Source of the DNA: Sporosarcina sp.
GTDB taxonomy: Bacteria > Bacillota > Bacilli > Bacillales_A > Planococcaceae
Assembly: GCA_026169375.1 (NCBI GenBank)
Contig: JAPFCR010000036.1
Span: forward strand, 1-64,000
Length of the DNA stretch: 64,000 nucleotides
Direction: 5' to 3'
The notes beneath the pieces were generated by a model. The model was given only the letters and a program-made list of their open reading frames with translations. It was not told the DNA's origin and did no database searches. Shown here piece after piece: positions 33,513-43,794 of the stretch (its first letter is position 1; each line of letters opens with the position of its first letter). The position numbers and the translations under genes are program-made.

Positions 33513-33664
33513 CTATTTTTAGTAGTATATGACGGTGGAGTTAGAAATAATACACATGCTAGACTCCAAATGACGCTGAATTGTGTTTATTCCCGTCATA
33601 AAAAGAATGATATTTTAAAAACCCCTACCAATCTATATCGGCAGAGGTTCGCTTTCCTATCATT

Positions 33665-34462
33665 CTATTTACTAAAAAGAGATTTCAGTTTACTAAAGAA
33701 TCCTTCTTTCGTCTGTTCAATCGACATAAGCGGAACAGATTCGCCTAAAATTCTTCTGGCGATATTTCGGTAACCGAGTGATGCTGGATTCGCTGGATCT
33801 AACACAATCGGCTCTCCTTTATTGGATGAACTAATAACTTGTTCGTCATCCTTTACAATTCCTAATAAATCTATAGATAAATGCGTTGTAATTTCATTAA
33901 CATCCATCGCGTCTTCATCGTTCATAAGATTCTTTTTAATTCGATTAATAATGAGTTTTGGCGATTCGATGTCTTCTTTTTCTAACATACCAATAATGCG
34001 GTCTGCATCTCGAATCGCAGAAATTTCAGGCGTTGTCACGACAATCGCACGGTCTGCACCGGCAACTGCATTTTTATACCCTTGTTCAATTCCCGCTGGA
34101 CTATCGATCAACACATAATCATAATCTCGCTTCAATTCATCGACTAATTTCTTCATCTGTTCTGGTGTAATTGCGTTTTTATCTGTCGTTTGTGCTGCTG
34201 GCAATAAAAACAAGTCTTCTTCAAAACGTTTGTCTTTCATTAGCGCTTGTTGAATTCGACAACGTCCTTCAATAACATCGACTAAGTCATAAATGATACG
34301 ATTTTCGAGGCCGAGGATGACATCAAGATTTCGTAAGCCAATGTCGGTGTCAACGAGACAAACTTTTTTTCCTTGAAGTGCAAGGGCTGTTCCCAAGTTT
34401 GCCGTTGTCGTCGTCTTACCAACACCGCCCTTACCTGATGTAATTACAATTGCTTCTCCCAC
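33665..34462 (-). CDS. minD: septum site-determining protein MinD
   Basis: 265 aa; deviant Walker A SGKGGVGKTTTTANLG. Confidence 0.98.
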   Translation of the reverse strand: MGEAIVITSGKGGVGKTTTTANLGTALALQGKKVCLVDTDIGLRNLDVILGLENRIIYDLVDVIEGRCRIQQALMKDKRFEEDLFLLPAAQTTDKNAITPEQMKKLVDELKRDYDYVLIDSPAGIEQGYKNAVAGADRAIVVTTPEISAIRDADRIIGMLEKEDIESPKLIINRIKKNLMNDEDAMDVNEITTHLSIDLLGIVKDDEQVISSSNKGEPIVLDPANPASLGYRNIARRILGESVPLMSIEQTKEGFFSKLKSLFSK

Positions 34463-34463
34463 A

Positions 34464-35135
34464 TTAAATGCCCCCTTTAAATGATGATAAATTTGGTCTT
34501 ATAATGCGTAGTTCTTGTAAACGATCGATTGTAATAAAACCATTTGTATGAAGGTAAGCACATTCCATTTCGGGCTGTTCTGACAAGATGGTTAATTCAT
34601 CGGTCATTAACTCTAATTTATCAGCAATCATTAAGTGAGTTGCTTCTAACCATGATGCAGCAATGACAGCCTCTGTATTGCCGTTCGCACCCGCGTGAGC
34701 AATGCCTTTTAAACGACCAAGTACATAAATACTCCCACCAGCCACAACACGTGCATTCGGATTGACATCTCCAATAATGACTAAATCACCTTTTGCCTTC
34801 AATACTTGCCCTGAACGCACAATCCCAATAAATGTTTCAGATTGTTTTTCAAGAATTCGTGCATTACATTCTTCAACAGATATCACATCACTCTGTATTT
34901 TTGAAACATGTAAATCTTGTGATTGATGAATCACCTTCATAATTTCCTTCAGTTCATCTTCATCACAATAGCGATTTCCTAAATCAACTTGTATTTCAGA
35001 TAGCCCTTCCAGCTCACTCTCTGAAACTCTATTACGAAGTTCCGCGAGCAAATCTGAATAGGCACATTTGTCGTCGAGCCTAAGAACTAAACCATTTTTT
35101 GTTCCTTTTATCGTTACATACTGCTGCTTCGTCAT
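34464..35135 (-). CDS. minC: septum site-determining protein MinC
   Basis: 223 aa; GDVNPNARVVAGGSIYVLGRLKGIAHAG. Confidence 0.96.
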   Translation of the reverse strand: MTKQQYVTIKGTKNGLVLRLDDKCAYSDLLAELRNRVSESELEGLSEIQVDLGNRYCDEDELKEIMKVIHQSQDLHVSKIQSDVISVEECNARILEKQSETFIGIVRSGQVLKAKGDLVIIGDVNPNARVVAGGSIYVLGRLKGIAHAGANGNTEAVIAASWLEATHLMIADKLELMTDELTILSEQPEMECAYLHTNGFITIDRLQELRIIRPNLSSFKGGI

Positions 35136-35166
35136 TGCCGCCCTCCGTATCTGCCTGTATTTTTCA

Positions 35167-35691
35167 TTACATCATATCGTTTAAGCGTCGGATTACTTTT
35201 TCTTCTAATACTTTATTAAAAAACCATCCAAACATCATGACGAATAATGAATTCGCAATAATTGTGGGTATTAAACGACCTTTTGCAAATTCTTGAAATG
35301 AAATGGTCGTCAACGAGATTAAACTTGCAAACCCGTAAGATAAGAATTCTAAAAATGCTATTAATAATAAAGCGAGTAGACCAACTGTTACAATATGTCT
35401 ATGAATTAATCGAATCACCCAAACTGCGATGAGTGAAATAATTGGATATAAAACAGCATACAATCCAATAATATCAATGTAAAAGATATCATACAAGAGT
35501 CCAAAGATGATTCCATAAACAATTGCATCTTTCTTCCGTCCATAAGCCGCTATAAAAATTAAAAAAATAAAGACAAAACGTGGGACGAGTGTAAAAAGTT
35601 CATCACCGAAAGTAATCGGTGAGAACAAGCTAAAGACTGGTTCCATGAAAAAAAGAACTGTAACCATCAAAGGGATGATGGACCTAATCAT
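35167..35691 (-). CDS. mreD: rod shape-determining protein MreD
   Basis: 174 aa polytopic; overlaps mreC end. Confidence 0.92.
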   Translation of the reverse strand: MIRSIIPLMVTVLFFMEPVFSLFSPITFGDELFTLVPRFVFIFLIFIAAYGRKKDAIVYGIIFGLLYDIFYIDIIGLYAVLYPIISLIAVWVIRLIHRHIVTVGLLALLLIAFLEFLSYGFASLISLTTISFQEFAKGRLIPTIIANSLFVMMFGWFFNKVLEEKVIRRLNDMM

Positions 35692-36593
35692 GATCCACCC
35701 TCCCCTTCTGTACTAACAGTTCCGTCGCCGTCTGTTCCATCTACCGTAACAGACGTTCTCTTTGCAACCATTACATGATCTAACATTGAAAATTGTGCAG
35801 CAGGTCGGATATAAACCATTTTCGTCAAGCCATAATCATCCGTTGAAATCTCAGTCACTTCACCAATCGGTAATCCTTTTGGAAAAATTCCCCCAAGACC
35901 TGATGAAATTACTTTTTCACCGGCTTCAATTTCATAATCCACATCAATTCGTCTCATAATTAACTCGCCTCTCTCTCGGTCAAACCCTTCGATTAAACCG
36001 AAAGCAGATTGGTCATCCGACGTTCCACTTCGAATCACTGCCGACACTCGGAAATTCCGATTTTCTGTTGACAATAATTCTACTGTGGAATGATAATCTG
36101 TGACAACGACAATCTTTCCAATGAGTCCTCTTGCTGTAATGACAGCCATATTTTTCTGCACACCATGCTTTTTCCCTTTATCAATGATCACTTTTTCTTC
36201 CCATTGATCGGGATTTCGTGAAATCACCGTCGCATGAATCGGATTGTATTCATTTAAATCTTCTTGTTTATCAATAATTTGTCGAAACTCATTGTTTTCA
36301 ATTTTAACTTCCCTAAGCTCTGCCTGCACAGATGCGTATTCATTCAGACGTTCTTTTAAAATTTTATTTTCTTCATATGTATTCAAAATCCCGTCGATAT
36401 TCCCAATCGTTCCAGTAATAAATTGTGCCGGCTTTGAAAACACAGTTTGTCCAAAGCCGACCACATCTTTCACAATTCGTTCTGGTAGGGAAGCGTTATG
36501 CCGGTCTCTTAGGGAGAATGAAATTAACGCAACGAGGACAATTACGCCCACAAGCATTAAAATCAATCGTTTATTTGAAAAAAATCGCGGCAC
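35688..36593 (-). CDS. mreC: rod shape-determining protein MreC
   Basis: 301 aa; N-terminal TM, coiled coil, beta domain. Confidence 0.96.
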   Translation of the reverse strand: MPRFFSNKRLILMLVGVIVLVALISFSLRDRHNASLPERIVKDVVGFGQTVFSKPAQFITGTIGNIDGILNTYEENKILKERLNEYASVQAELREVKIENNEFRQIIDKQEDLNEYNPIHATVISRNPDQWEEKVIIDKGKKHGVQKNMAVITARGLIGKIVVVTDYHSTVELLSTENRNFRVSAVIRSGTSDDQSAFGLIEGFDRERGELIMRRIDVDYEIEAGEKVISSGLGGIFPKGLPIGEVTEISTDDYGLTKMVYIRPAAQFSMLDHVMVAKRTSVTVDGTDGDGTVSTEGEGGS

Positions 36594-36668
36594 TTCTAGC
36601 CCTCCCTCACGCGGCCTATCCGAACCGATAGAACCTTATGCAATTCATATTTTATTTCGTTTACCTTT

Positions 36669-37685
36669 TTACTTCACTTGCATCTTCTTAATCACATCAA
36701 AATTATCCAGTGCCTTCCCTGTTCCAATTGCAACTGAGTCTAGTGGCTCTTCTGCAATAAATACAGGCATATTTGTTTCTTCAGAGATGACTTTATCTAA
36801 GTTTCTCAGTAAAGCGCCACCACCTGTTAAGACGATTCCGCGCTCCATCACGTCTGATGATAGTTCTGGTGGTGTCGTTTCTAATGTTTTCTTTACACCT
36901 TCAATAATATGTGCAATTGACTCACTTAACGCACCTGCAATTTCATCTGAAGAAATTTCGAGTGTTTTTGGTAATCCCGTCAGTAAGTCACGACCACGGA
37001 TTTCCATTGTTTCTTTTTCTTCTTCTACTTTTGCAGAACCAATTTCTAATTTAATCGCTTCTGCTGTTCTTTCACCAATTGTTAGGTTATAAGCTTTACG
37101 AATGTACTGAATAATTGCATGATCAATCGTATCGCCACCTACACGAATTGACTCACTCGTTACAATTCCGCCAAGCGAAATAACTGCAACTTCTGTCGTA
37201 CCGCCACCGATATCGACAACCATACTTCCCGTCGGCTCCCATACAGGTAGACCCGCACCAATTGCCGCCGCAAATGGCTCTTCAATTGTATACGCATCTT
37301 TTGCGCCGCCTTGACGTGCAGCATCTGTTACAGCACGTTGTTCAACGGAAGTAATTCCATACGGAACACAGATCATCACATTTGGCTTTTTCCATGAACC
37401 ACCTGAAGCTTTCATCGCTTCTTTCATGTAATGCTCTATCATTGCTGTTGTGATTTCAAAGTCTGCAATTACGCCGTCTTTCATTGGGCGTGTTGCGACG
37501 ATTGAACCAGGTGTACGTCCAATCATATTTCTTGCCGCACTACCTACAGCGACAATTTCATCTGTTTGTGTATTTTTTGCAACAACGGAAGGTTCTCTTA
37601 AAACAATTCCCTTCCCTTTAATAAACACTAATGTATTTGCTGTTCCTAAGTCAATTCCAACATCTTTTCCACCGAATCCAAACAA
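36669..37685 (-). CDS. mreB: rod shape-determining protein MreB
   Basis: Actin-like [16 protein letters not shown] start at 37685 after AAAGGAAG SD is likely (ORF track start 37742). Confidence 0.95.
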   Translation of the reverse strand: MFGFGGKDVGIDLGTANTLVFIKGKGIVLREPSVVAKNTQTDEIVAVGSAARNMIGRTPGSIVATRPMKDGVIADFEITTAMIEHYMKEAMKASGGSWKKPNVMICVPYGITSVEQRAVTDAARQGGAKDAYTIEEPFAAAIGAGLPVWEPTGSMVVDIGGGTTEVAVISLGGIVTSESIRVGGDTIDHAIIQYIRKAYNLTIGERTAEAIKLEIGSAKVEEEKETMEIRGRDLLTGLPKTLEISSDEIAGALSESIAHIIEGVKKTLETTPPELSSDVMERGIVLTGGGALLRNLDKVISEETNMPVFIAEEPLDSVAIGTGKALDNFDVIKKMQVK

Positions 37686-37772
37686 AATAGTTCTTCCTTT
37701 CTTCAAGCCGTTTCTACGGCATTCATCAAATCCTAACCACATTATAACGGATTGGCGGAGAAAGTGATAGTG

Positions 37773-38471
37773 TCACATATACCCTTTTTCTTTAAGGCTT
37801 ATGAACTGATGATCTCCAATCACAATATGATCCAACACATCAATCCCCATCATATCACCTGCTGCCACCAATCTTTTCGTAACTTCTATGTCTTCTGGTG
37901 ACGGCGCGGGGTTTCCAGAGGGATGGTTATGCGCGCAAATTATTGAAGCAGCTGAACGTTTCACAGCTTCGCGAAAAAGCTCCCTCGGATGCACGATCGA
38001 TGCATTTAAAGAACCGATGAAAATCGTTTCCTTATGTAAGATTTCATTTTTCACATTTAAAAATAAAGCAACAAAATGTTCTTGTTGTAAAGTACTCATA
38101 TCTGGCATTAAATAATTCGCCGCATCTTCCGGTGAACGAATGGTATACCGTTCTGTTGAATCTTTCCGGTGTACTCTTTTCCCAAGTTCCACCGCCGCGA
38201 GGATTTGGACAGCTTTTGCTTGACCAATCCCTTTTACTTTCATACATTCTTCCAACGTCGCATGTTGTAAATCTTGTATTCTGTCGAATGACATTAATAT
38301 GTTGTTGGCGAGCGATAAAACCGATTCTTCTTTCGTTCCTGTCCGCAGTAAGATCGCAATGAGTTCTTGGTTTGATAAACTAGCCGCGCCTTGCCGAATT
38401 AACCGTTCGCGCGGCCTGTCTGCAATATGCACATCGCGAATCATCATCTGAGGTTGGTCATCTACTTTCAT
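37773..38471 (-). CDS. radC: JAB/RadC family protein
   Basis: 232 aa; ICAHNHPSGNPAPSPED. Confidence 0.97.
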   Translation of the reverse strand: MKVDDQPQMMIRDVHIADRPRERLIRQGAASLSNQELIAILLRTGTKEESVLSLANNILMSFDRIQDLQHATLEECMKVKGIGQAKAVQILAAVELGKRVHRKDSTERYTIRSPEDAANYLMPDMSTLQQEHFVALFLNVKNEILHKETIFIGSLNASIVHPRELFREAVKRSAASIICAHNHPSGNPAPSPEDIEVTKRLVAAGDMMGIDVLDHIVIGDHQFISLKEKGYM

Positions 38472-39076
38472 TCGTTCACCTCACGCCCTGCGACTTCAAT
38501 AATATTTAGTTCTTGAAGCACTTTTGAAAGTTGGGCAATCGGCAATCCCATCACTGCGTAGTAATCCCCGTGAATCTCTTTGACAAACAATGCACCACCA
38601 GACTGAATTCCGTATGCGCCTGCTTTATCGCGCGGATCGCCTGTTTCAATATAAGCGTCGATGATCTTGTCGTCTAGTTCATAAAAAGTGACATTCGTTT
38701 CAGAAACAAATGTATGCACATCACCGCCTGCCGCAATCGCAACAGCTGTAATCACAAGATGTGTTTTCCCTGAGAGTGTCTGTAAAAACAATTTCGCTTC
38801 CGCATCGTCTTTTGGCTTTGGATAAACTTGTCCACCGTAACTCACAATCGTATCCGCTCCAATAACAACTTTACCTACTTCTTGTTTCGCAATTGCGACT
38901 GCTTTTTGAACGGCTAGATTTGTGACATATGTGTGTATTTCTTTTGGCATTGCTTCGAACTCTTCAACTACACCACTCGTCATCGATTGAAAAGGAATGC
39001 CTAGTTTTTGAAGCAATTCTTGTCTTCTCGGCGACTGTGACGCAAGAATTATTTCTCGATTTGTTTTAAAATTCAT
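38468..39076 (-). CDS. maf: Maf nucleotide pyrophosphatase
   Basis: 202 aa; ILASQSPRRQELL. Confidence 0.97.
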   Translation of the reverse strand: MNFKTNREIILASQSPRRQELLQKLGIPFQSMTSGVVEEFEAMPKEIHTYVTNLAVQKAVAIAKQEVGKVVIGADTIVSYGGQVYPKPKDDAEAKLFLQTLSGKTHLVITAVAIAAGGDVHTFVSETNVTFYELDDKIIDAYIETGDPRDKAGAYGIQSGGALFVKEIHGDYYAVMGLPIAQLSKVLQELNIIEVAGREVNE

Positions 39077-39170
39077 TTCATCCCCTCCTTCCCCTTAGCA
39101 TAATCTCCACGGAAGGATTTGGAAATTGTGTCAAATGAGCAACAACTTGATTTTGCCTATGAATTCTCGG

Positions 39171-39821
39171 TCAAAACGAAATTTTCACACAGCCCTCTTC
39201 ATTCACATAATTCGATAATAAATGTAAGCGAATAACGGTCAAATCATTACTAAATGCGGTAATTGAGTCCATTTTCTTGATGAATTCTGCATCTTGTTTA
39301 TTGTCTTTTTCTGAAATCGACTTTTTTATTTTCGCAAAATCATCTGATTTGAATACGTCTCCTAGATTTCCAGCTAATTGTTCGTCACAAGACTTCGATT
39401 CGACGGAAAACGGTTTTTTAAACGTCTGTTCATCGAGCATTGCTTCTATTTCAGGCTCCGTCTTTCCAACAGCTGACCAAACAAAAAACTGATCGTCTAC
39501 TTGAATAATCGCCGCTGTTGAGAGTGACGAATCTTCAGCGATAAAAGTTGCAGCAGAAGCTGAATTGGTAAACGCACCATGTTGCTTTGCATAAAGCGTT
39601 AATCCGTCGCCCTTCTCACCCTGACTTCCTTCTTCCTTTTCACTCCCAGGTCCAGCTGTTGGAATTTCTTTTTCAATTTCATCTACTGGACGCTTTCCTT
39701 CAGCACCGGCAAAAACAATTCCGACAACGACAATTGCAATAATACCAATGACAATCCCGTGTACCATTGCCATTAAGACTGTCATTTGCGAGTATCTTTT
39801 TCCAAATTTCATCTTTACCAC
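39171..39821 (-). CDS. SpoIIB-like protein (SPOR-type), tentative
   Basis: 216 aa; one TM, acidic linker, position between comC and maf as in B. subtilis spoIIB; weak sequence recognition. Confidence 0.5.
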   Translation of the reverse strand: MVKMKFGKRYSQMTVLMAMVHGIVIGIIAIVVVGIVFAGAEGKRPVDEIEKEIPTAGPGSEKEEGSQGEKGDGLTLYAKQHGAFTNSASAATFIAEDSSLSTAAIIQVDDQFFVWSAVGKTEPEIEAMLDEQTFKKPFSVESKSCDEQLAGNLGDVFKSDDFAKIKKSISEKDNKQDAEFIKKMDSITAFSNDLTVIRLHLLSNYVNEEGCVKISF

Positions 39822-39898
39822 CCCGTTTTACTTACAGTAGCAAAGTTCATTTGAAAAATTACAAGACACTTGTCGCCTGCCTCAAAAAACTTCTCGAT

Positions 39899-40654
39899 TT
39901 AAAAAAACAACGTTCCATACCAGTCGACAATTTTCATTCCCCAGAAATACGTAATGACCGCAGCCACCGCAATAGACGGACCAAATGGAATCGGCGTTTT
40001 TCTTCCTTTCCCTGTTTTTCGTAACATGATAACTCCAACGACTGAACCAATTAACGCAGCAAGTACTAATGTAAGAAGCGTTTGCACAGTTCCGAGTACT
40101 AACCCGATCACAAAAAACAATTTAATATCGCCGCCACCCATTCCGCCTTTTGAAACGATGCCAATGAACAATAATAAGCCAAATCCAACAACTGCGCCGA
40201 GTAAACTATCCCACCACGGAGATAATGGGGAAATCCATCGAAGTATGAATAAAACAATCCAAAACGGCAATAACACTTTATTTGGAATAAGCATATAGGC
40301 AATATCTGAAACTGTAATGATGACGAGTAATGAACTAAAAACGAGCGCAACAATTAACTCTGCTTGAAAACCAATCTTATAAAAACTAAGCGCGAATAAA
40401 AGCCCTGTTACAAATTCTACCGTCGGATAAATCGGACTAATCTTCACACCACAATTCCGACATTTTCCGCGAAGAAAAAGATAAGAAAAAACGGGGATCA
40501 AATCAAGCATCCCTAACTTCCGGTCACAAACTGTACAATGAGACGGCGGAGATATAATCGACTCTTTTTTCGGAACGCGTAATCCTACAACATTGAAAAA
40601 AGAACCAAATACAATTCCATATATAAAAAACAACAAGACATAAAGTGCATCCAT
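39899..40654 (-). CDS. comC: type IV prepilin peptidase (A24)
   Basis: GSFFNVVGLRVP; CTVC...CRNC; GGGDIKLF catalytic motif. Confidence 0.96.
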   Translation of the reverse strand: MDALYVLLFFIYGIVFGSFFNVVGLRVPKKESIISPPSHCTVCDRKLGMLDLIPVFSYLFLRGKCRNCGVKISPIYPTVEFVTGLLFALSFYKIGFQAELIVALVFSSLLVIITVSDIAYMLIPNKVLLPFWIVLFILRWISPLSPWWDSLLGAVVGFGLLLFIGIVSKGGMGGGDIKLFFVIGLVLGTVQTLLTLVLAALIGSVVGVIMLRKTGKGRKTPIPFGPSIAVAAVITYFWGMKIVDWYGTLFF

Positions 40655-40655
40655 T

Positions 40656-41336
40656 TTAATCAGCCTCAGCTTCCGAATAAAATGTCGTTACTTGAAGCGT
40701 CACGATCATCGTCTTATCTGCATCTATCGCTTCCAACTCAGCTTCTCCGCCTTGGCTGAATGAAATATCTTCAATCCGCTTAATCCGTTCGATTGCTTCA
40801 ATTTCTTTAATAAATGTGAGTAAATGTTGATAATCTTGTACTTCAACTTGTAAACTAAAAGACAATAACTTTAACGCTGCTGGTAAAGATTCGATATCGA
40901 TTTTAGTTTCCGGCACATCTTCATCGTCTTCTTCGGTCTTTTCAGCTTCGTCTAAGTCTTCTTCTAATGTTACCCCGTATCCAGATTCAGAAACAAGTCC
41001 GTCATAATTATTAAATGAAATGGACTGAATATTTGCCTCACTGACAAACTCGACTTCTTCTAAAGATAATAATAGTTCACTTACATTTCGATTTTCCGGT
41101 AATTTCTTTCGTAATTCAAACGTATTTACCGGCTCATCTTCCGTTTTGTCATAAGCTGAAATTTCTTCTTCAAGTTGACGGTTTTCGATGGTTAAATGTC
41201 CAATCGAATCCGCGACACTTTTTTTCTGCTCAATTTTAGGATAAACAACATAATAATACAATGCACCTAAAATCACGAGTGCTAAAATACCAATCAGCAA
41301 GACGAGTGTTCTATTTTCATTTATCGTTTCTTTCAT
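40656..41336 (-). CDS. pilO: PilO-like type IV pilus assembly protein
   Basis: 226 aa; TM, coiled coil, ferredoxin-like domain; acidic insertion; operon position after pilN. Confidence 0.75.
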   Translation of the reverse strand: MKETINENRTLVLLIGILALVILGALYYYVVYPKIEQKKSVADSIGHLTIENRQLEEEISAYDKTEDEPVNTFELRKKLPENRNVSELLLSLEEVEFVSEANIQSISFNNYDGLVSESGYGVTLEEDLDEAEKTEEDDEDVPETKIDIESLPAALKLLSFSLQVEVQDYQHLLTFIKEIEAIERIKRIEDISFSQGGEAELEAIDADKTMIVTLQVTTFYSEAEAD

Positions 41337-41917
41337 TTAGCATCACCGTCCGCTTCATGTAAATAATCTAAATCAATAAGTACTTCAAATGTATTTGTAA
41401 ACCGATCGAGCACTTTAAATTGATTTTCATCTTCTAAGGATGTTGGGTCAAATGTACTCATACCGCCCACAATCACATCTTTCACATAAGGACTTCTTAA
41501 TAAATTATCAATATACACGGACACCTCTGTAATCGTTTCAAAATCAACAGAAAAAGAAAGCGTATCTTCTCTAAATGAATAATTTCGTAAATACGCATGT
41601 TCATCTAAATAACGATTCAGCTCGACAATCAGCGGTGACACCGGATAAGAAATCCCTTCAACAAACCGAACAGATGTCTCTAAATCAACACCGACTGGTT
41701 CACGTAATGCGATTAACTCTTCTTCTAATATTTCATTTTCACTCGTTAATACCGATTGTTCACTTCCAAGCGTGTCTATACTTTTTGCGGCAAATATGTA
41801 TTGAACAATCATAAAAATCAGCGCAACGACAAAAAGAGCACCGAATAAAATGACAAGCCAATTACCACTTGCCGACCTTCTTTCTCTTTGCGGCAATAAG
41901 TTTATATCAGGAATCAT
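41333..41917 (-). CDS. pilN: PilN-like type IV pilus assembly protein
   Basis: INLLPQRER start and single TM; overlaps pilM and pilO. Confidence 0.85.
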   Translation of the reverse strand: MIPDINLLPQRERRSASGNWLVILFGALFVVALIFMIVQYIFAAKSIDTLGSEQSVLTSENEILEEELIALREPVGVDLETSVRFVEGISYPVSPLIVELNRYLDEHAYLRNYSFREDTLSFSVDFETITEVSVYIDNLLRSPYVKDVIVGGMSTFDPTSLEDENQFKVLDRFTNTFEVLIDLDYLHEADGDAK

Positions 41918-42917
41918 TCGGTTCTGCTCCTTTCAAGGAAAGTCCGATCAGTGCCGCATGTTTCGCTCCGTATCCAGGATAATGACTAGATACATAGTCA
42001 TCATCTATCACAATGACTGGGCTATCGATAATGACACGCAGTTCACGCACAATCGTCTCCATATCTGGATGCTCGCCCATCATAATAATTTCATCCACTG
42101 ATTTTTCACCTTTATGTAAAGAGAAACGATAGAAATTTAAAATACGTTCAATTTCATATCCTTGGTCAATGAGTAAACGTTCATACAATTCATGATCCCC
42201 GTCATATACATAGCGGTACCCAACTTCCCCGTCTCCTTTATATGTCCAAGCGTCTTTTGGCGTTTCAATCGATTGATAACGTAAAAAGTCCACTTTCCCG
42301 TCCGAATAAATGCTCATTGAAGCCGCTTGAACAGACCAGTCGACAATTAAATACGTACGGTCTTTTTGTAAATAATTGGTTTCCGCTAAAAAACGGAGAT
42401 TCGCCAAAGCCCGAATCCCTAAATGCGTCGGTTCTAACCGCACGTCTTCATAAAGCCCAATAAGCGTTGTAATATCTTCAGAAGGCACCGCAAATAACAC
42501 GGCTTCCCCTTCCTTCATCCCTTTCGTATCAACATCAATAAGAGGCGCCTCAAATGGTAAATGAATCGACGCACCAATTTCCATTTGAACGTAGCTTTTT
42601 AACTGACCTAACGCAATATCTTCTGGATAATTAAACACCCGCATAAGTACTGCATGATCAGGAACGAAAAAATACAAATCATCTTTCGCAATGCCCCAAG
42701 CTTTCACGAGTTCACTTAACAATTCATAAAACTGCATTTCATCCTGAACAACTTCCTCCTCCACAAGCCCTTCCGGAAGAATCGCTTCATAAACCGAAGC
42801 TGTTTCCATATCTCCATCTATATAATGCAGTGCACGTATGTAAAAATCATTCAACTCAATTGCAACAATTCGCTTTTTCTTTTTGAATCGACTAAACATG
42901 AAAAAACTCCTTCCCAA
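41907..42917 (-). CDS. pilM: type IV pilus assembly ATPase-fold protein PilM
   Basis: 336 aa; actin-like ELNDFYIRAL... YLIVDWSVQAASMSIY; precedes pilN. Confidence 0.88.
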   Translation of the reverse strand: MGRSFFMFSRFKKKKRIVAIELNDFYIRALHYIDGDMETASVYEAILPEGLVEEEVVQDEMQFYELLSELVKAWGIAKDDLYFFVPDHAVLMRVFNYPEDIALGQLKSYVQMEIGASIHLPFEAPLIDVDTKGMKEGEAVLFAVPSEDITTLIGLYEDVRLEPTHLGIRALANLRFLAETNYLQKDRTYLIVDWSVQAASMSIYSDGKVDFLRYQSIETPKDAWTYKGDGEVGYRYVYDGDHELYERLLIDQGYEIERILNFYRFSLHKGEKSVDEIIMMGEHPDMETIVRELRVIIDSPVIVIDDDYVSSHYPGYGAKHAALIGLSLKGAEPNDS

Positions 42918-43039
42918 TTCTCGGGGTGACAGTTACCCGTTGCCAAAAAAAACCACAAACTGGAACAATCCCTAATCTCAAATAGATTTCACTATTCAGT
43001 ATAATAAACAAACACTTTATTTACTATACTCAATAATGA

Positions 43040-43070
43040 AAAACTACAGCAGCATAGGCTGCTGTAGTAT
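43040..43070 (-). terminator. terminator after the pilin gene
   Basis: Minus strand ACTACAGCAGCCTATGCTGCTGTAGTTTTTC. Confidence 0.8.
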
Positions 43071-43086
43071 ACTTTTTAACCTCAAT

Positions 43087-43608
43087 TTATTCTGTTCCAA
43101 TCGTATAACTACTATCTGTAATTTGACTACCTTTTTTAGAGTCTTCATTAATCATTTCGATTGTCGCTGTCACAAATTTAACGGTTTTTCCATTTGCAAA
43201 CTCAACATCAGCAGTTAATGCATGTGGTGTTGCAATACTCACTCCAGCATCATCTGGAATCGCTCCAGCCGTCTCTAAATACCCTGCATTCTCTAAACCT
43301 TTAACCGTTACTTCCGTAGTAGTTGCATCAGAACTAGTCGCAATAGTCTCACCTTCAGGATTATCTAAATAATACATTTGCGCCGCATTCAACACGTTTA
43401 AAGCGTCCGCTTTCGCTGCATTATACTTACTATTCGTAATGATATTCCCAATCGCCGGTACTGCAATCGCCGCAATAATCCCTAGAATCACGATGACCGC
43501 TAGCAATTCAACAAGCGTTAACCCTTTTTCGTTTTTAAGTTGCTTTCTTATATTTTTAATCATGTTAAAACCTCCATTTTTTTCATTGTTTTCTTTTGTT
43601 TCGTTCAT
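43087..43608 (-). CDS. major type IV pilin-like protein
   Basis: Prepilin motif NEKG|LTLVELLAVIVILGIIAAIAVPAIGN; two SD-equipped in-frame starts, 43608 and 43563. Confidence 0.92.
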   Translation of the reverse strand: MNETKENNEKNGGFNMIKNIRKQLKNEKGLTLVELLAVIVILGIIAAIAVPAIGNIITNSKYNAAKADALNVLNAAQMYYLDNPEGETIATSSDATTTEVTVKGLENAGYLETAGAIPDDAGVSIATPHALTADVEFANGKTVKFVTATIEMINEDSKKGSQITDSSYTIGTE

Positions 43609-43628
43609 GTTTTCACCTCCCCAGTCCT

Positions 43629-43688
43629 CAGTGCCAGTCACCGACACAATTCGTGGAAGGACTCGAATGGTGTCGGTGACTGGCACTG
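43629..43688. repeat. long inverted-repeat element
   Basis: CAGTGCCAGTCACCGACACAATTCG / CGAATGGTGTCGGTGACTGGCACTG, 25-nt arms with one mismatch, 10-nt loop. Confidence 0.9.
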
Positions 43689-43794
43689 GAAAACTTCCTC
43701 CCGTTTGTATATACGTTGCGGTGAGTTGGTTCTCTTTGCCGCGCAGATATCCCCGAGTCGCACAAACAGAACGAGCCCAACAAGATGCTACCCG

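Noticed and set aside
36244-37092. 282-aa plus-strand ORF antisense to mreC/mreB
   Set aside because: Lies opposite well-supported mreB/mreC, Ser/Ile-rich antisense composition, no independent RBS evidence; shadow ORF.
43609-43686. ORF extension MPVTDTIRVLPRIVSVTGTEDWGGEN upstream of the pilin
   Set aside because: It is a translation of the palindromic element, not pilin leader; SDs support starts at 43608 or 43563.
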